DNA of 64,000 nt from Paraburkholderia phosphatilytica (GCF_003443895.1 NZ_QQOA01000038.1:1-64000); one strand, 5' to 3'. Counted from the first letter of the stretch, positions 18,601 to 27,670 are shown. Numbers and translations: made by a program. Notes: generated by a model from the sequence alone, not told the origin.

Positions 18601-19778
18601 TCCGGCCTCCTGCCAAGTTGGGCAGGCAGCCCGTTGTCAGCGCAAGTAATGCTAATTTGATACCGCGAACTCAATTGGTCGTGTACCGCTTTCAACGCTC
18701 GCGGCAACAAGTGCGCCAAATCAGGTACAGATGCTACGACATCAGCCCATGACATGAAGGGGCGCGTCCCCATGATTCGGTCGACCTCGCGCGCGAGTTG
18801 AAGAGGTGGCGTGCTACAGCCAAAGCCGACTCTGCTGGGAAAAAACTTGTTCGCTGTGCCGTAGTCTTGCCAGCCAATGCCGGTCGCCCAACTGTACGAT
18901 TGGATGACGCCGCGTAAGTCGTGGTCTTCTCCGAAAGCACCAGCTTCCAGCATGTGGAAGTAGTTGTGCGAGATGGTCGCATTTTCGCCCTCAATACGAC
19001 CGGAAAAGCTTCCGCAGGCAAGGACGACAGGCTGGCGAAAGTCGCCTTGCGCAATCTCGACTTTCGGATGGTGCTTATGCCCGTGGATGACGAGCCAAGA
19101 GCCATGATTCGACAGCGCATCCAGCAGCTCTTTCCCGTTAATCATGATGTCTGGCCCGAGTCCGAGCTCGCTGTGCACATGAGGATGGTGATGGCAGACG
19201 GCTACGTTGAGCATCGCTTCGGGCATCTGCTCCAACTCGCGGCCAATCAACTCCAGCGTGTATCCGGTGACCGCCCCTTTATCGAGTTCGTTACGATGCT
19301 CATGCAGGAACGATGAATTGAGAACCAGAAAGCGAACGCCATCAATCGTCGTGATGTAGAAGCCGTGCGCCCAGAAGTGGTCGGCGAGTGCAGGGGTTGC
19401 GATGGGGAACCGCGGAGTGAGCCGCATGAGAGCTTCACGGGGGATGGTGCCGACTTCGTTGCCACGGGAGTCGACATCGTGGTTGCCCACCGTCGCAATC
19501 ACCTCCTTCGCGCCGAGCATCTCACGCAGCTTGTGCAGCTGTGCCCATACGAAGCGAAGCGCACCCGGGTCCGCGCGATTCGTCATGTCCCCTGGGCAGA
19601 CCACGAAGTCAGCCGTAAGCTGCTCCCGCGCAATCAGTTCGTGCAGCGATGCGAGCGGGTTATCGTGCCGCCCAAATCCGTCGCCGTCGGAATAGAGCTT
19701 GACCTCGGTTTTCTTCGGGTCGCTGCTCCGCGGCGCGGCGTGTAGGTCGCTCAAGATGGCGAATTTGACGGTTTTCAA
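18597..19778 (-). CDS. Calcineurin-like metallophosphoesterase
   Basis: This is a binuclear metallophosphoesterase of about 393 residues with all five family blocks: SDLHA (10-14), GD (63-64), GNHD (98-101), HHHPH (196-200) and GHKHH (233-237). Relatives cut phosphodiesters in nucleic acids (SbcD, Mre11) or cyclic nucleotides. I chose the TTG at 19778, which follows the methyltransferase stop by 16 nt after a GCAGGG, because it places SDLH at residue 10 as usual. An ATG at 19823 would add 15 residues within the methyltransferase gene. The 3' end overlaps the ATPase start by 4 nt. It is the likely effector nuclease of the operon; this is inference. Confidence 0.85.
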   Translation of the reverse strand: MKTVKFAILSDLHAAPRSSDPKKTEVKLYSDGDGFGRHDNPLASLHELIAREQLTADFVVCPGDMTNRADPGALRFVWAQLHKLREMLGAKEVIATVGNHDVDSRGNEVGTIPREALMRLTPRFPIATPALADHFWAHGFYITTIDGVRFLVLNSSFLHEHRNELDKGAVTGYTLELIGRELEQMPEAMLNVAVCHHHPHVHSELGLGPDIMINGKELLDALSNHGSWLVIHGHKHHPKVEIAQGDFRQPVVLACGSFSGRIEGENATISHNYFHMLEAGAFGEDHDLRGVIQSYSWATGIGWQDYGTANKFFPSRVGFGCSTPPLQLAREVDRIMGTRPFMSWADVVASVPDLAHLLPRALKAVHDQLSSRYQISITCADNGLPAQLGRRPE

Positions 19779-19794
19779 GGTCGCGGCCCTGCGG

Positions 19795-20604
19795 CTACTG
19801 ATAATTGCGAAGCTGATACTCACGCACTGAACGTCGCCCGTTCGCGAACCCCGCGACGCTTCTACGCACAGGAGCGTAAGTCAAAATCCAACCTGGAAGC
19901 GCCTTCTGGAGAACATGCGCTCGATTGTACGAAACGAGGATGCGGGCGCCGCGGTCCGACGCTGCTGCAATAGCGTCGATGAGCCGTTCGACGTCCGCGT
20001 CTGCGAAGGCATTCCAGCCGTATTCGCCTCGATTGCGCGCCCCGCCGTAGTAGTAGGGCGGGTCGAGGTAGATGAAATCATCAGCTGTCGCGTCTTCAAT
20101 CGCGCCGACAAAGTCGCCGCAATATAGCTCCGCGCATTGCAGCCTCGCTGAAAAATCGCGCAGCTCGTCGATGTTCGGCATCGGCCCCGTGCGATAACCA
20201 CCGTACGGCACGTTGAATTGCCCACGCAGATTCTCGCGATAGACACCGTTGAAGCAGTACCGATTCAGATAGAGGAAACGAGCCGCTTGGTGCGCTTCGT
20301 CGCCACGACCGAAGTCCGCGCGAAGCGAAAGATATGTCTCTTTATCGGCGGGCCAGCGCGACAGGATGGCCGAAACCGCGTCCGGGTCATCACGTAAAGC
20401 GGTGTAGGTGGCGATGAGGTGAGGATTGACGTCACCCAAAACTGCACTGTTCGGATGAAGTGCCAAGAACAAGCAGGCCGACCCACAAAACGGTTCGATG
20501 TATCGCCCCTTGATTTCGGGCGCTAGGCCCGTCAGTTTCGGCAAAATTTGGCGCTTACTTCCCGCCCAGCGGAGCACGGGCCGCATCGCAATGTCGGAAG
20601 TCAT
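19795..20604 (-). CDS. D12-class DNA adenine methyltransferase (Dam-like)
   Basis: This 269-residue enzyme transfers a methyl group from SAM to adenine N6. It shows WAGSK (13-17), SAM-binding EPFCGSACLF (37-46), GDVN (57-60) and catalytic DPPY (181-184), the order found in Dam and DpnM. Length is typical. It is first in a four-gene operon and is followed by a phosphoesterase rather than a classic restriction enzyme. It probably marks self DNA so that the downstream genes act only on unmodified DNA; this is inference. The target may be GATC, but the sequence does not prove it. The ATG at 20604 has a short purine ribosome site (GCGAG). Confidence 0.9.
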   Translation of the reverse strand: MTSDIAMRPVLRWAGSKRQILPKLTGLAPEIKGRYIEPFCGSACLFLALHPNSAVLGDVNPHLIATYTALRDDPDAVSAILSRWPADKETYLSLRADFGRGDEAHQAARFLYLNRYCFNGVYRENLRGQFNVPYGGYRTGPMPNIDELRDFSARLQCAELYCGDFVGAIEDATADDFIYLDPPYYYGGARNRGEYGWNAFADADVERLIDAIAAASDRGARILVSYNRAHVLQKALPGWILTYAPVRRSVAGFANGRRSVREYQLRNYQ

Positions 20605-20645
20605 CTCGCGCGTTTGTGGTTAGTGTAGATACGCGATTTTAGACT

Positions 20646-20659
20646 ATACGTCTTCGTAT
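20646..20659 (-). promoter_or_regulatory. Small dyad upstream of the four-gene operon
   Basis: ATACG-TCTT-CGTAT forms a perfect 5-bp-arm dyad about 42 bp before the methyltransferase ATG. It could be an operator or an RNA hairpin in the leader. The evidence is position and symmetry only. Confidence 0.25.
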
Positions 20660-21202
20660 TTGCAGACCATTGACCCCTTCAACAGGTTGGCCAAGTGTGG
20701 CCGAGTGTCAGCGGGATTAGGGTAGCCGGCGTAGACTTGAGTTTGTCAGCGCGCCGCTCCGGGGGCGGCTATCGAATGGATGTCTGGCGTCCCACGTGCA
20801 GGCACAAGCGGGGGGCGCGCACCGTTTGGTCGGGGATGTTGCGAGTAGAAACTGCGGTGTTCGCGGGGCGCGAGGATAAACGGACGCCATGACGCCGCCC
20901 CAGGCACAGCAAATGAAAGCTACTTGATAGCTTGTAACTTGTGGGCCGCTCTCGCTTTCGGAACTCCTGAACGAGAAGCCTTATCTGGGGCCAGCGCTAC
21001 CTGCGCACCTCTAAGAAATTTATAAGCCGTTTTACGAAGAGTTGGCGGAACGAGTGCAACTGGAGCAAAACGGCGCTGGCCATTGACTCGGAGGTGGCTG
21101 CGCCCCCTGTGTCTTGATGGCTCAGGTCAGTGGATGGTCGTGGCGAGGCCGGAGTCGCGCATGTTCGCGCAATGCAATTTCCAAAATTCTTAAGGCAATC
21201 GC

Positions 21203-21325
21203 AAAAAAAAGAAGACGCTGGAAATGGCTCCAGCGTCCCTTTGACAATAGTTCTGGTTACGCCTTGTGGGACAAGGCTCCGCGTTAGGTCAGCCCCCCGT
21301 AACCGAAATCAAATCGAGGGGGCTG
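21203..21325 (-). ncRNA. Candidate structured RNA ending in an intrinsic terminator
   Basis: Read on the minus strand, three hairpins follow in order. The first pairs CAGCCCCC (from 21325) with GGGGGCTG (21290-21297). The second pairs 21271-21277 with 21261-21267 (GCCTTGT/ACAAGGC, 3-nt loop). The third is a terminator stem GACGCTGGA/TCCAGCGTC (21214-21237). TTC and eight T residues follow to about 21203. GGTTAC occurs twice and its complement GTAACC once, so a long-range pairing is possible. No gene end lies close upstream that would need this terminator. The transcript start is not determined. Confidence 0.4.
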
Positions 21326-21701
21326 TAACCGGAATTAATGCAACTTAGCACATGGAGAACGGGCAGCCGCCCACTCACTCCACCGGCACCGACTTCGCCA
21401 GATTCAGCGTTTTTGCCGGTGTCAGACAGGAGGGCACTAACGGCGGTCGCCGGTTGGAATCCTTCCGAGGCGATGGGCGCCGTGCGTCTATCTGCAAAGA
21501 AGCGCATTCGCAAGAGCAGCAAACCTAGTCACCCCGACTACGATGCTCTGGCGACAAACGAAGCCGCTGTGCGTGAGTTTGGCGATGCTGTCGCTGGCGG
21601 AATCGCTTTCAGTACATTGGTCCGGAGCACACGCGAGGAGCAGCGAAGGCAGCGGAAGGCAGGCTGAAGAACAACCCTATGATTGACGCTCAGACCGAGA
21701 A

Positions 21702-21734
21702 AACGACGGCCATCTCAGACGCTGTGGCCGTCGT
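21702..21734 (-). terminator. gyrB terminator hairpin
   Basis: Arms AACGACGGCCA (21702-21712) and TGGCCGTCGTT (21724-21734) pair perfectly over 11 bp. On the minus strand TTTTCTC follows. It is about 110 bp past the gyrB stop, so it is the likely gyrB terminator. Its sequence is related to the hairpins at 7009-7044 and 9202-9232. Confidence 0.6.
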
Positions 21735-21846
21735 TCCTGCGGCTGCGACGTCAGGTGCCGTCGTGAGCTATCGGAGCGCATCCATCAATAAATGTCTCAA
21801 GGGATGCTTCCCAAAATCTCAGGTTATGGCTCCCGCTACACCCACC

Positions 21847-24318
21847 TCAAACGTCAATATTCCCAGCCCGCAACGCATTCGACTCGATGAACGCCCGACG
21901 CGGCTCGACATCATCACCCATCAGCGTGGTGAAAATGCCATCAGCGGCAATCGCATCCTCGATCTGCACGCGCAGCAGCCGGCGCACACTCGGATCCATC
22001 GTCGTTTCCCACAGCTGCCCGGGGTTCATCTCGCCGAGACCCTTATAGCGCTGCTTCGACACGTTGCGATCCGCATCGGCGATCAGCCACTTCATCGCGC
22101 TCTTGAAGTCGGTCACTGCAAGACTGCGCTCGCCGCGCTTGATCAACGCACCCGTGCCGATCAAACCCTTGAACGTGTTCGCCGTGTTCACGAGCTGCTG
22201 GTAGTCGGCGGTGAGCTGGAACTCCTCGTCGATCACCGACACCTTCACGTTGCCATGATGGCGCCGCTCGACGCGCAGCGATCGCAGCTCGCGCACCGGG
22301 TCGTACATCGGGAATACCGACACTTCCGGCTTCAGCGGATCATCGCGCAGACGCGCCTGGAGCGCGCTGGCCGACGCTTCCGTCGACGCCTCCGACGACA
22401 GATCGATCGCCACACCATCCATCACCGCTTCGAGCGCGCGTTCGTCATACAACCGGCTCAGACGATCGACCACCGCCTGCGCCAGCAGATACGAGCGTGC
22501 GAGCTCGCCGAGCGCATCGCCGGCGATCGGCGTCGCGCTCTCCGACGGGATCAGCTCCGAGCCCTGCAGCGCCAGCCGCAGCATGTGCGCGTTCAGCTCG
22601 GCGCCGTCCTTCAGATAGCGCTCGTCCTTGCCCGCCTTCACCTTGTAGAGCGGCGGTTGCGCGATGTAGATGTAGCCGCGCTCGATCATCTCCGGCATCT
22701 GGCGATAGAAGAACGTGAGCAGCAGCGTACGGATGTGTGCGCCGTCGACGTCCGCGTCCGTCATGATGATGATGCGGTGATAACGCAGCTTGTCGAGGTT
22801 GTAGTCATCCTTGCCGATGCCGCAACCGAGCGCGGTGATCAGCGTGACGATCTGCTCCGACGACAGCAGCTTGTCGTAACGCGCCTTCTCGACGTTCAGC
22901 ACCTTGCCGCGCAGCGGCAGGATCGCCTGGAACTTGCGGTCCCGGCCCTGCTTCGCCGAGCCCCCTGCCGAGTCGCCCTCGACGATGTAGATTTCCGACT
23001 TCGCCGGGTCCTTCTCCTGGCAGTCCGCGAGCTTGCCCGGCAGGCCGACGCCATCGAGCACACCCTTGCGGCGCGTCATCTCGCGCGCCTTGCGAGCCGC
23101 GTCACGCGCGCGCGCCGCGTCGACGATCTTGCCGCAGATGATCTTCGCGTCAGCCGGCGTTTCGAGCAGGAATTCCTCGAGCGCCTTCGCGACCACTTCC
23201 TCGACCGGCGCACGCACTTCCGACGACACCAGCTTGTCCTTCGTCTGCGAGCTGAACTTCGGCTCGGGCACCTTCACCGACAGCACGCACGAAAGACCTT
23301 CGCGCATGTCGTCACCGGAGGTTTCGACCTTCGCCTTCTTCGCGATCTCGTGATCGACGATGTACTTGTTGATCACGCGCGTCATGGCCGCGCGCAGACC
23401 GGTCAGGTGCGTGCCGCCGTCGCGCTGCGGAATGTTGTTCGTGAAGCACAGCACGTTTTCGTTGTAGCTGTCGTTCCACTGCATCGCGACTTCGACGCCC
23501 ACACCTTCCTTCTCGCCGTTGATGTGGAAAATGGTGGGGTGCAGGACGGCCTTCGTCTTGTTGATGTACTCGACGAAGCCCTTCACGCCGCCGACGAACG
23601 CGAAATCGTCTTCCTTGCCGCTGCGCTGGTCGGTCAGACGGATGCGCACGCCGTTATTCAGGAACGACAGCTCGCGGATACGCTTCGCGAGAATGTCGTA
23701 GTGATATTCGACCGTGCCGAAGATCGTCTCGTCGGCCATGAAGTGCACTTCGGTGCCGCGGTTTTCCGTATCGCCGACGAACTGCATCGGCGAGGTCGCG
23801 ACGCCGTCCACGTCTTCGATCACGCGGTTCTGCGCGACGCCGCGGTGGAACTCCATGAAATGCTTCTTGCCGTTGCGGCGCACGGTGAGGCGCAGCCAGC
23901 TGGACAGCGCGTTCACGCACGACACGCCCACGCCGTGCAGACCGCCCGACACCTTGTAGCTGTTCTGGTCGAACTTGCCGCCGGCGTGCAGCTCGGTCAT
24001 CACGATCTCGGCAGCGCTGCGCTTCGGATCGTGCTTGTCGTCCAGCTTCACGTCGGTCGGAATGCCGCGGCCGTTGTCGGTCACGGAGATCGAGTTGTCG
24101 GCGTGGATGATGACCTGGATGTCGTTGCAGTGCCCTGCCAGCGCTTCGTCGATCGAGTTGTCGAGAACTTCGAACACCAGATGATGCAGACCGGTTCCGT
24201 CGGAAGTGTCGCCAATGTACATCCCGGGGCGCTTGCGAACGGCCTCCAGACCTTCGAGGATCTGGATGGACGAGGCGCCGTAGCTGTTGTCGGGTTGCGA
24301 ATTGTTCAGTTCAGTCAT
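21847..24318 (-). CDS. gyrB: DNA gyrase subunit B
   Basis: This is the ATPase and Toprim subunit of DNA gyrase, which introduces negative supercoils together with GyrA. The protein has about 823 residues. The GHKL ATPase domain shows RKRPGMYIGDTSDGTG and DNGRGIP. The Toprim domain shows EGDSAGGSAKQGRDR and a DADVDG metal site, with the C-terminal GyrB tail complete. I chose ATG 24318 (MTELNNSQ); the open frame extends upstream to 24390 without family resemblance. It follows dnaN in the conserved dnaA-dnaN-gyrB order and ends at the border of the defence island. Confidence 0.98.
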   Translation of the reverse strand: MTELNNSQPDNSYGASSIQILEGLEAVRKRPGMYIGDTSDGTGLHHLVFEVLDNSIDEALAGHCNDIQVIIHADNSISVTDNGRGIPTDVKLDDKHDPKRSAAEIVMTELHAGGKFDQNSYKVSGGLHGVGVSCVNALSSWLRLTVRRNGKKHFMEFHRGVAQNRVIEDVDGVATSPMQFVGDTENRGTEVHFMADETIFGTVEYHYDILAKRIRELSFLNNGVRIRLTDQRSGKEDDFAFVGGVKGFVEYINKTKAVLHPTIFHINGEKEGVGVEVAMQWNDSYNENVLCFTNNIPQRDGGTHLTGLRAAMTRVINKYIVDHEIAKKAKVETSGDDMREGLSCVLSVKVPEPKFSSQTKDKLVSSEVRAPVEEVVAKALEEFLLETPADAKIICGKIVDAARARDAARKAREMTRRKGVLDGVGLPGKLADCQEKDPAKSEIYIVEGDSAGGSAKQGRDRKFQAILPLRGKVLNVEKARYDKLLSSEQIVTLITALGCGIGKDDYNLDKLRYHRIIIMTDADVDGAHIRTLLLTFFYRQMPEMIERGYIYIAQPPLYKVKAGKDERYLKDGAELNAHMLRLALQGSELIPSESATPIAGDALGELARSYLLAQAVVDRLSRLYDERALEAVMDGVAIDLSSEASTEASASALQARLRDDPLKPEVSVFPMYDPVRELRSLRVERRHHGNVKVSVIDEEFQLTADYQQLVNTANTFKGLIGTGALIKRGERSLAVTDFKSAMKWLIADADRNVSKQRYKGLGEMNPGQLWETTMDPSVRRLLRVQIEDAIAADGIFTTLMGDDVEPRRAFIESNALRAGNIDV

Positions 24319-24391
24319 GGATTTTTTCCGGTTCTGCGTTACTGCTTCGTTACCGCTCGGGAGCTTTTTAAATCGCCATAAAAACGCCAAA

Positions 24392-24406
24392 GGGGCAAAG
24401 CGCCCC
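24392..24406 (-). terminator. Hairpin between dnaN and gyrB
   Basis: GGGGC and GCCCC (24392-24396 and 24402-24406) pair around a 5-nt loop just past the dnaN stop. On the minus strand a T-rich tract (TTTGG, then GTTTTTA) follows. It may attenuate dnaN transcription before gyrB. Confidence 0.5.
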
Positions 24407-24433
24407 CTGGTGTTCTTTTGATTGATGGCCGCG

Positions 24434-25537
24434 TCAGATACGCATCGGCATCACGACGTATTTGAATTCCTCGTTCTCGGGAATGGTGATCAGCGCGCTC
24501 GAACTCGCGTCGCCGAGGCTCACCTGCAGCATGTCGACCTTCAGGTTCGCGAGCACGTCGAGCAGATACGTGACGTTGAACCCGATATCGACGCTGTCGC
24601 CCTGGTACGCGATTTCCAGTTCTTCCTGCGCTTCTTCCTGGTCGGCGTTGGTGGACATGATCTTCAGCTGGCCCGGCTCGATGATGCAGCGCACGCCCTT
24701 GAACTTGTCCGAGGTCAGGATGGCCGCGCGCTGCAACGAACGTTGCAGCTCTTCGCGACCGATCAGGAAGCTGTTCTTGTGCGCCTTCGGGATCACGCGC
24801 TGGAAGTCGGGGAACTTGCCCTCGACCAGCTTCGACACCAGTTCGACCTGACCGAAGGTGAACTTCACCTGGGTCTGCGCGATGTCGATGCTGAGCGTGT
24901 CGTCGATGTCTTCGAGCAGGCGCTGCAGCTCGAGAATCGTCTTGCGCGGGATGATCACTTCCTGGCGCGCGAACGACCCTTCGATCTTCATCGACGAATA
25001 CGCGAGGCGGTGGCCGTCCGTTGCCACAGCCATCAGCTGGTCGCCGTCCACCACCAGCAGCATGCCGTTCAGGTAGTAGCGGATGTCCTGCTGGGCCATC
25101 GCGAAGTACACCATGCCGAGCAGCTGGCGGAAGGTCTTTTGCGGCACCGTCAGGTTCGCGCCGAAGTCCTTGGCCTGGTTGACCGTGGGGAATTCGTCCG
25201 CCGCGAGCGTCTGCAGCGCGAAGCGGCTCTTGCCCGACTGCACGGTGAGGCGCTTGTCCGACAGCGTCAGCGTGACCTGGCCGTCCGGCATGGCGCGCAG
25301 GATGTCGAGCAGCTTGCGGGCGGCGACCGTGGTGGCGACGGACTCGTTGCCGACGCCGAAGTCGGCGCGCGTGGTGATTTGCAGTTCGAGGTCGGTCGAC
25401 AGGAACGACACATCGGGACCGTTCTTGGTGATCAGCAGATTGGCGAGGATCGGCAACGTATGGCGGCGTTCGACGATGCCGCTCACGGTTTGCAGCGGCC
25501 TGAGGAGGTTATCGCGTTCGGTCTTGACCAGTTGCAT
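24434..25537 (-). CDS. dnaN: DNA polymerase III beta sliding clamp
   Basis: This is the ring-shaped processivity clamp that tethers polymerase III and many repair proteins to DNA. It has 367 residues in three repeated clamp domains and ends in VVMPMRI, the usual C-terminal clamp sequence. I chose ATG 25537 (MQLVKTERDNLLRPLQ), the family N-terminus. The frame open up to 25783 lacks clamp similarity. It lies between dnaA and gyrB in the ancestral order; a short hairpin at 24392 separates it from gyrB. Confidence 0.98.
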   Translation of the reverse strand: MQLVKTERDNLLRPLQTVSGIVERRHTLPILANLLITKNGPDVSFLSTDLELQITTRADFGVGNESVATTVAARKLLDILRAMPDGQVTLTLSDKRLTVQSGKSRFALQTLAADEFPTVNQAKDFGANLTVPQKTFRQLLGMVYFAMAQQDIRYYLNGMLLVVDGDQLMAVATDGHRLAYSSMKIEGSFARQEVIIPRKTILELQRLLEDIDDTLSIDIAQTQVKFTFGQVELVSKLVEGKFPDFQRVIPKAHKNSFLIGREELQRSLQRAAILTSDKFKGVRCIIEPGQLKIMSTNADQEEAQEELEIAYQGDSVDIGFNVTYLLDVLANLKVDMLQVSLGDASSSALITIPENEEFKYVVMPMRI

Positions 25538-25861
25538 AGGGTTCCTTCGTTGATGTGACGGCCTGCCCACCCGCCGGACAGCCTTCGGTAAAAGCTGCCC
25601 GCCATGTGGCCTCGGCCTCCTGCCGGCGCCACCGCTGCGCCAGACCTGCCTGACCCGCCCACGCCGCTGGGCGGTTAAACCTGTATTGTGCCTGAAAAAG
25701 GGACCACTTCCCTGATTTGGGGGCGACTGGAGCAATAAACAGGTCGAATTTTCCGTGGTTATTGCATCGCCCCGCGGGCCCACCGCCGCCGGTGCTGACC
25801 GCGGTTCCGGCGAATGCCTCCGGCGCCCCGCCAGCCGTGGCTTTCGGCCCGTTTCGGGCCA
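25538..25861. other. dnaA-dnaN intergenic region
   Basis: This stretch probably holds the dnaN promoter. A GGCCCG/CGGGCC hairpin lies at 25846-25860 directly after the dnaA stop, without a T tract on the minus strand. No DnaA box or gene was seen. Confidence 0.5.
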
Positions 25862-27460
25862 TCAGCCCTTCAGCGTCTGTTCCAGCACGTGCAGCTCGTG
25901 GTTCAGCTGCGCGTCCTTGCCCCGTTCGTCGGCGATCTTGCGCACCGCGTGCAGCACGGTGGTGTGGTCGCGGCCGCCGAACAGCTCGCCGATTTCCGGC
26001 AGGCTTTTCTGCGTCAGCTCCTTCGCCAGGTACATCGCGATCTGCCGCGGCCGCGCGATGTTCGCCGGCCGCTTCTTCGAGTACATGTCCGCCACCTTGA
26101 TGCTGTAGAAATCCGCCACCGTCTTCTGGATGTTCTCCACCGAAATCTGGCGGTTCTGGACGGTCAGCAGATCCTTGAGCGCTTCCTTGGTGAGCTCGAT
26201 CGAAATCTCGCGGCCATGGAATTTCGAGTACGCGAGGATCTTGCGCAGCGCGCCTTCGAGCTCGCGCACGTTCGAACGCAGATGCTTCGCGACGAAGAAC
26301 GCGACGTCTTCGTTCAGGTTCACGAATTCCGACTGCGCCTTGCGCATCAGGATCGCGACGCGCATCTCGAGCTCGGGCGGCTCGATCGCGACCGTCAGGC
26401 CGGAGTCGAAGCGCGAGATCAGACGGTCGTCGATGCCGGAGATTTCCTTCGGATACGTGTCGCTCGTGATGATGACCTGCGCCTTGTTCGCGACGAGCGC
26501 CTCGAACGCGTAGAAGAACTCTTCCTGCGTGCGCGATTTGCCCGAGAAGAACTGGATATCGTCGATCAGCAGCAGGTCGAGCGAATGGTAGTAGCGCTTG
26601 AAATCGTCGAACGCCTTGCGCTGGTATGCCTTCACCACGTCGGACACGTACTGCTCCGCGTGGATGTAGCGGATCCGCGCGCCGGGCTTGTCCATCAGCA
26701 GCTGGTTGCCGATCGCGTGAATCAGGTGGGTCTTGCCGAGGCCCACGCCACCGTACAGGAAGAGCGGGTTGTACGACACGCCGGGATTGTCGGCAACCTG
26801 GATCGCGGCGGCGCGCGCGAGCTGGTTCGCCTTGCCGGTCACGAAGTTGTCGAAGGTGAGCACGGGGTTCAGCTTCGAGCGCTCGTACATCGAGTCGTTC
26901 TCGCCGCCCGCGGATGCCGCACCCGAGCCCGGCCGCCACGTGCGGCGCGCGGCCGCAGCTTCGTGGGCGTCGAGGCTGGGAAGATCGAGGTCGGCCGCAT
27001 CGTCGGCGTCCGACGATGCGGCATTCTGGCGCGCCGCAGCCATGCCGTGGCCGTTCACCGCCGACGAAGGCGCTGCGCCATTGCCGCCACGCGCCGCATT
27101 CGCGACGTGCGCGGCCGACGCCGCCTGCACGGCCGCCACCGCGGCATCCACCGCCGCGGCCGAGCCCATGCCCGTTACCACCTGCGACGGCGCAGCGGCC
27201 GCGCGCAGGCCAGCCTTCGGATCGAGCACGAACTGGACGTCGATCGGCGCATGCCAGAAATCACGCGCCATGTCGGAGATACGACCGGAAAACTGGCTTT
27301 TGACCCAGTCGAGCTTGAAGCGGTTGGGCGCCGCGATCCGCAGCGTGTTCGCCGCCTCGTCGAAGCCGACCGGAGCCAACGGTTTGATCCACGTCACGTA
27401 TTGCTGGGGCGTCAGCTCGCGCTCCAGCAATGCGGAACAGTGTTGCCAGAAATCGTTCAT
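25862..27460 (-). CDS. dnaA: Chromosomal replication initiator DnaA
   Basis: DnaA binds DnaA boxes, melts oriC and loads the helicase. The protein has 532 residues. Domain I (DnaB/DiaA contact) opens with MNDFWQHCSALLERELTPQQ. Domain II is a long Ala-rich linker (about 95-190), typical of Burkholderia. Domain III has Walker A GGVGLGKTHL and Walker B LLIDDIQF. Domain IV carries the DnaA signature helix ending in GGRDHTTVLHA. I chose ATG 27460 by family alignment; the frame stays open to 27655 without similarity. The upstream DnaA box at 27662 suggests autoregulation. Confidence 0.98.
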   Translation of the reverse strand: MNDFWQHCSALLERELTPQQYVTWIKPLAPVGFDEAANTLRIAAPNRFKLDWVKSQFSGRISDMARDFWHAPIDVQFVLDPKAGLRAAAAPSQVVTGMGSAAAVDAAVAAVQAASAAHVANAARGGNGAAPSSAVNGHGMAAARQNAASSDADDAADLDLPSLDAHEAAAARRTWRPGSGAASAGGENDSMYERSKLNPVLTFDNFVTGKANQLARAAAIQVADNPGVSYNPLFLYGGVGLGKTHLIHAIGNQLLMDKPGARIRYIHAEQYVSDVVKAYQRKAFDDFKRYYHSLDLLLIDDIQFFSGKSRTQEEFFYAFEALVANKAQVIITSDTYPKEISGIDDRLISRFDSGLTVAIEPPELEMRVAILMRKAQSEFVNLNEDVAFFVAKHLRSNVRELEGALRKILAYSKFHGREISIELTKEALKDLLTVQNRQISVENIQKTVADFYSIKVADMYSKKRPANIARPRQIAMYLAKELTQKSLPEIGELFGGRDHTTVLHAVRKIADERGKDAQLNHELHVLEQTLKG

Positions 27461-27661
27461 CGAATGCGGTCGTTTTATTGAGTGCGCGATGGTTCGCCGG
27501 CGCTCTTGCCGCGGACGGGTCAAACAGCCCGGAGCGGCCAGGCGAAACAGCCCCGACGCTTGTGCCACAAGGCTTTGACGGGCACAGGCGGGCCGGAGCG
27601 ACGCGCAGGTTTTTTGGGAAGTAAGGCGAGATTCTAACGCCAAAACGGACCGCAAAGGGAG

Positions 27662-27670
27662 TTATCCACA
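27662..27670 (+). promoter_or_regulatory. DnaA box
   Basis: TTATCCACA is the perfect consensus DnaA-binding 9-mer. It lies about 200 bp upstream of the dnaA start and 26 bp before a likely dnaA -10 element. This fits autoregulation of dnaA and/or a place in oriC. Confidence 0.7.

Larger units (their letters stand above)
20605..21846. other. Junction between defence island and gyrB, no gene recognised
   Basis: No frame in these 1.2 kb looks like a known gene. The 110-codon plus-strand frame at 21338-21667 has no recognisable domain or good ribosome site. The structured elements are three successive inverted repeats ending in a minus-strand terminator (21203-21325) and the gyrB terminator hairpin (21702-21734). 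Confidence 0.45.

Noticed and set aside
21338..21667. 110-codon plus-strand frame between the island and gyrB
   Set aside because: No domain, and it begins within a stem region; the C-terminal half (KPSHPDYDALA) could be a remnant but cannot be assigned.
21679..24381. Very long open frame (about 900 codons) antisense to gyrB
   Set aside because: It is an artefact of GC-rich codon usage opposite gyrB. Its Arg/His/Val-rich composition has no domains, and gyrB is certain.
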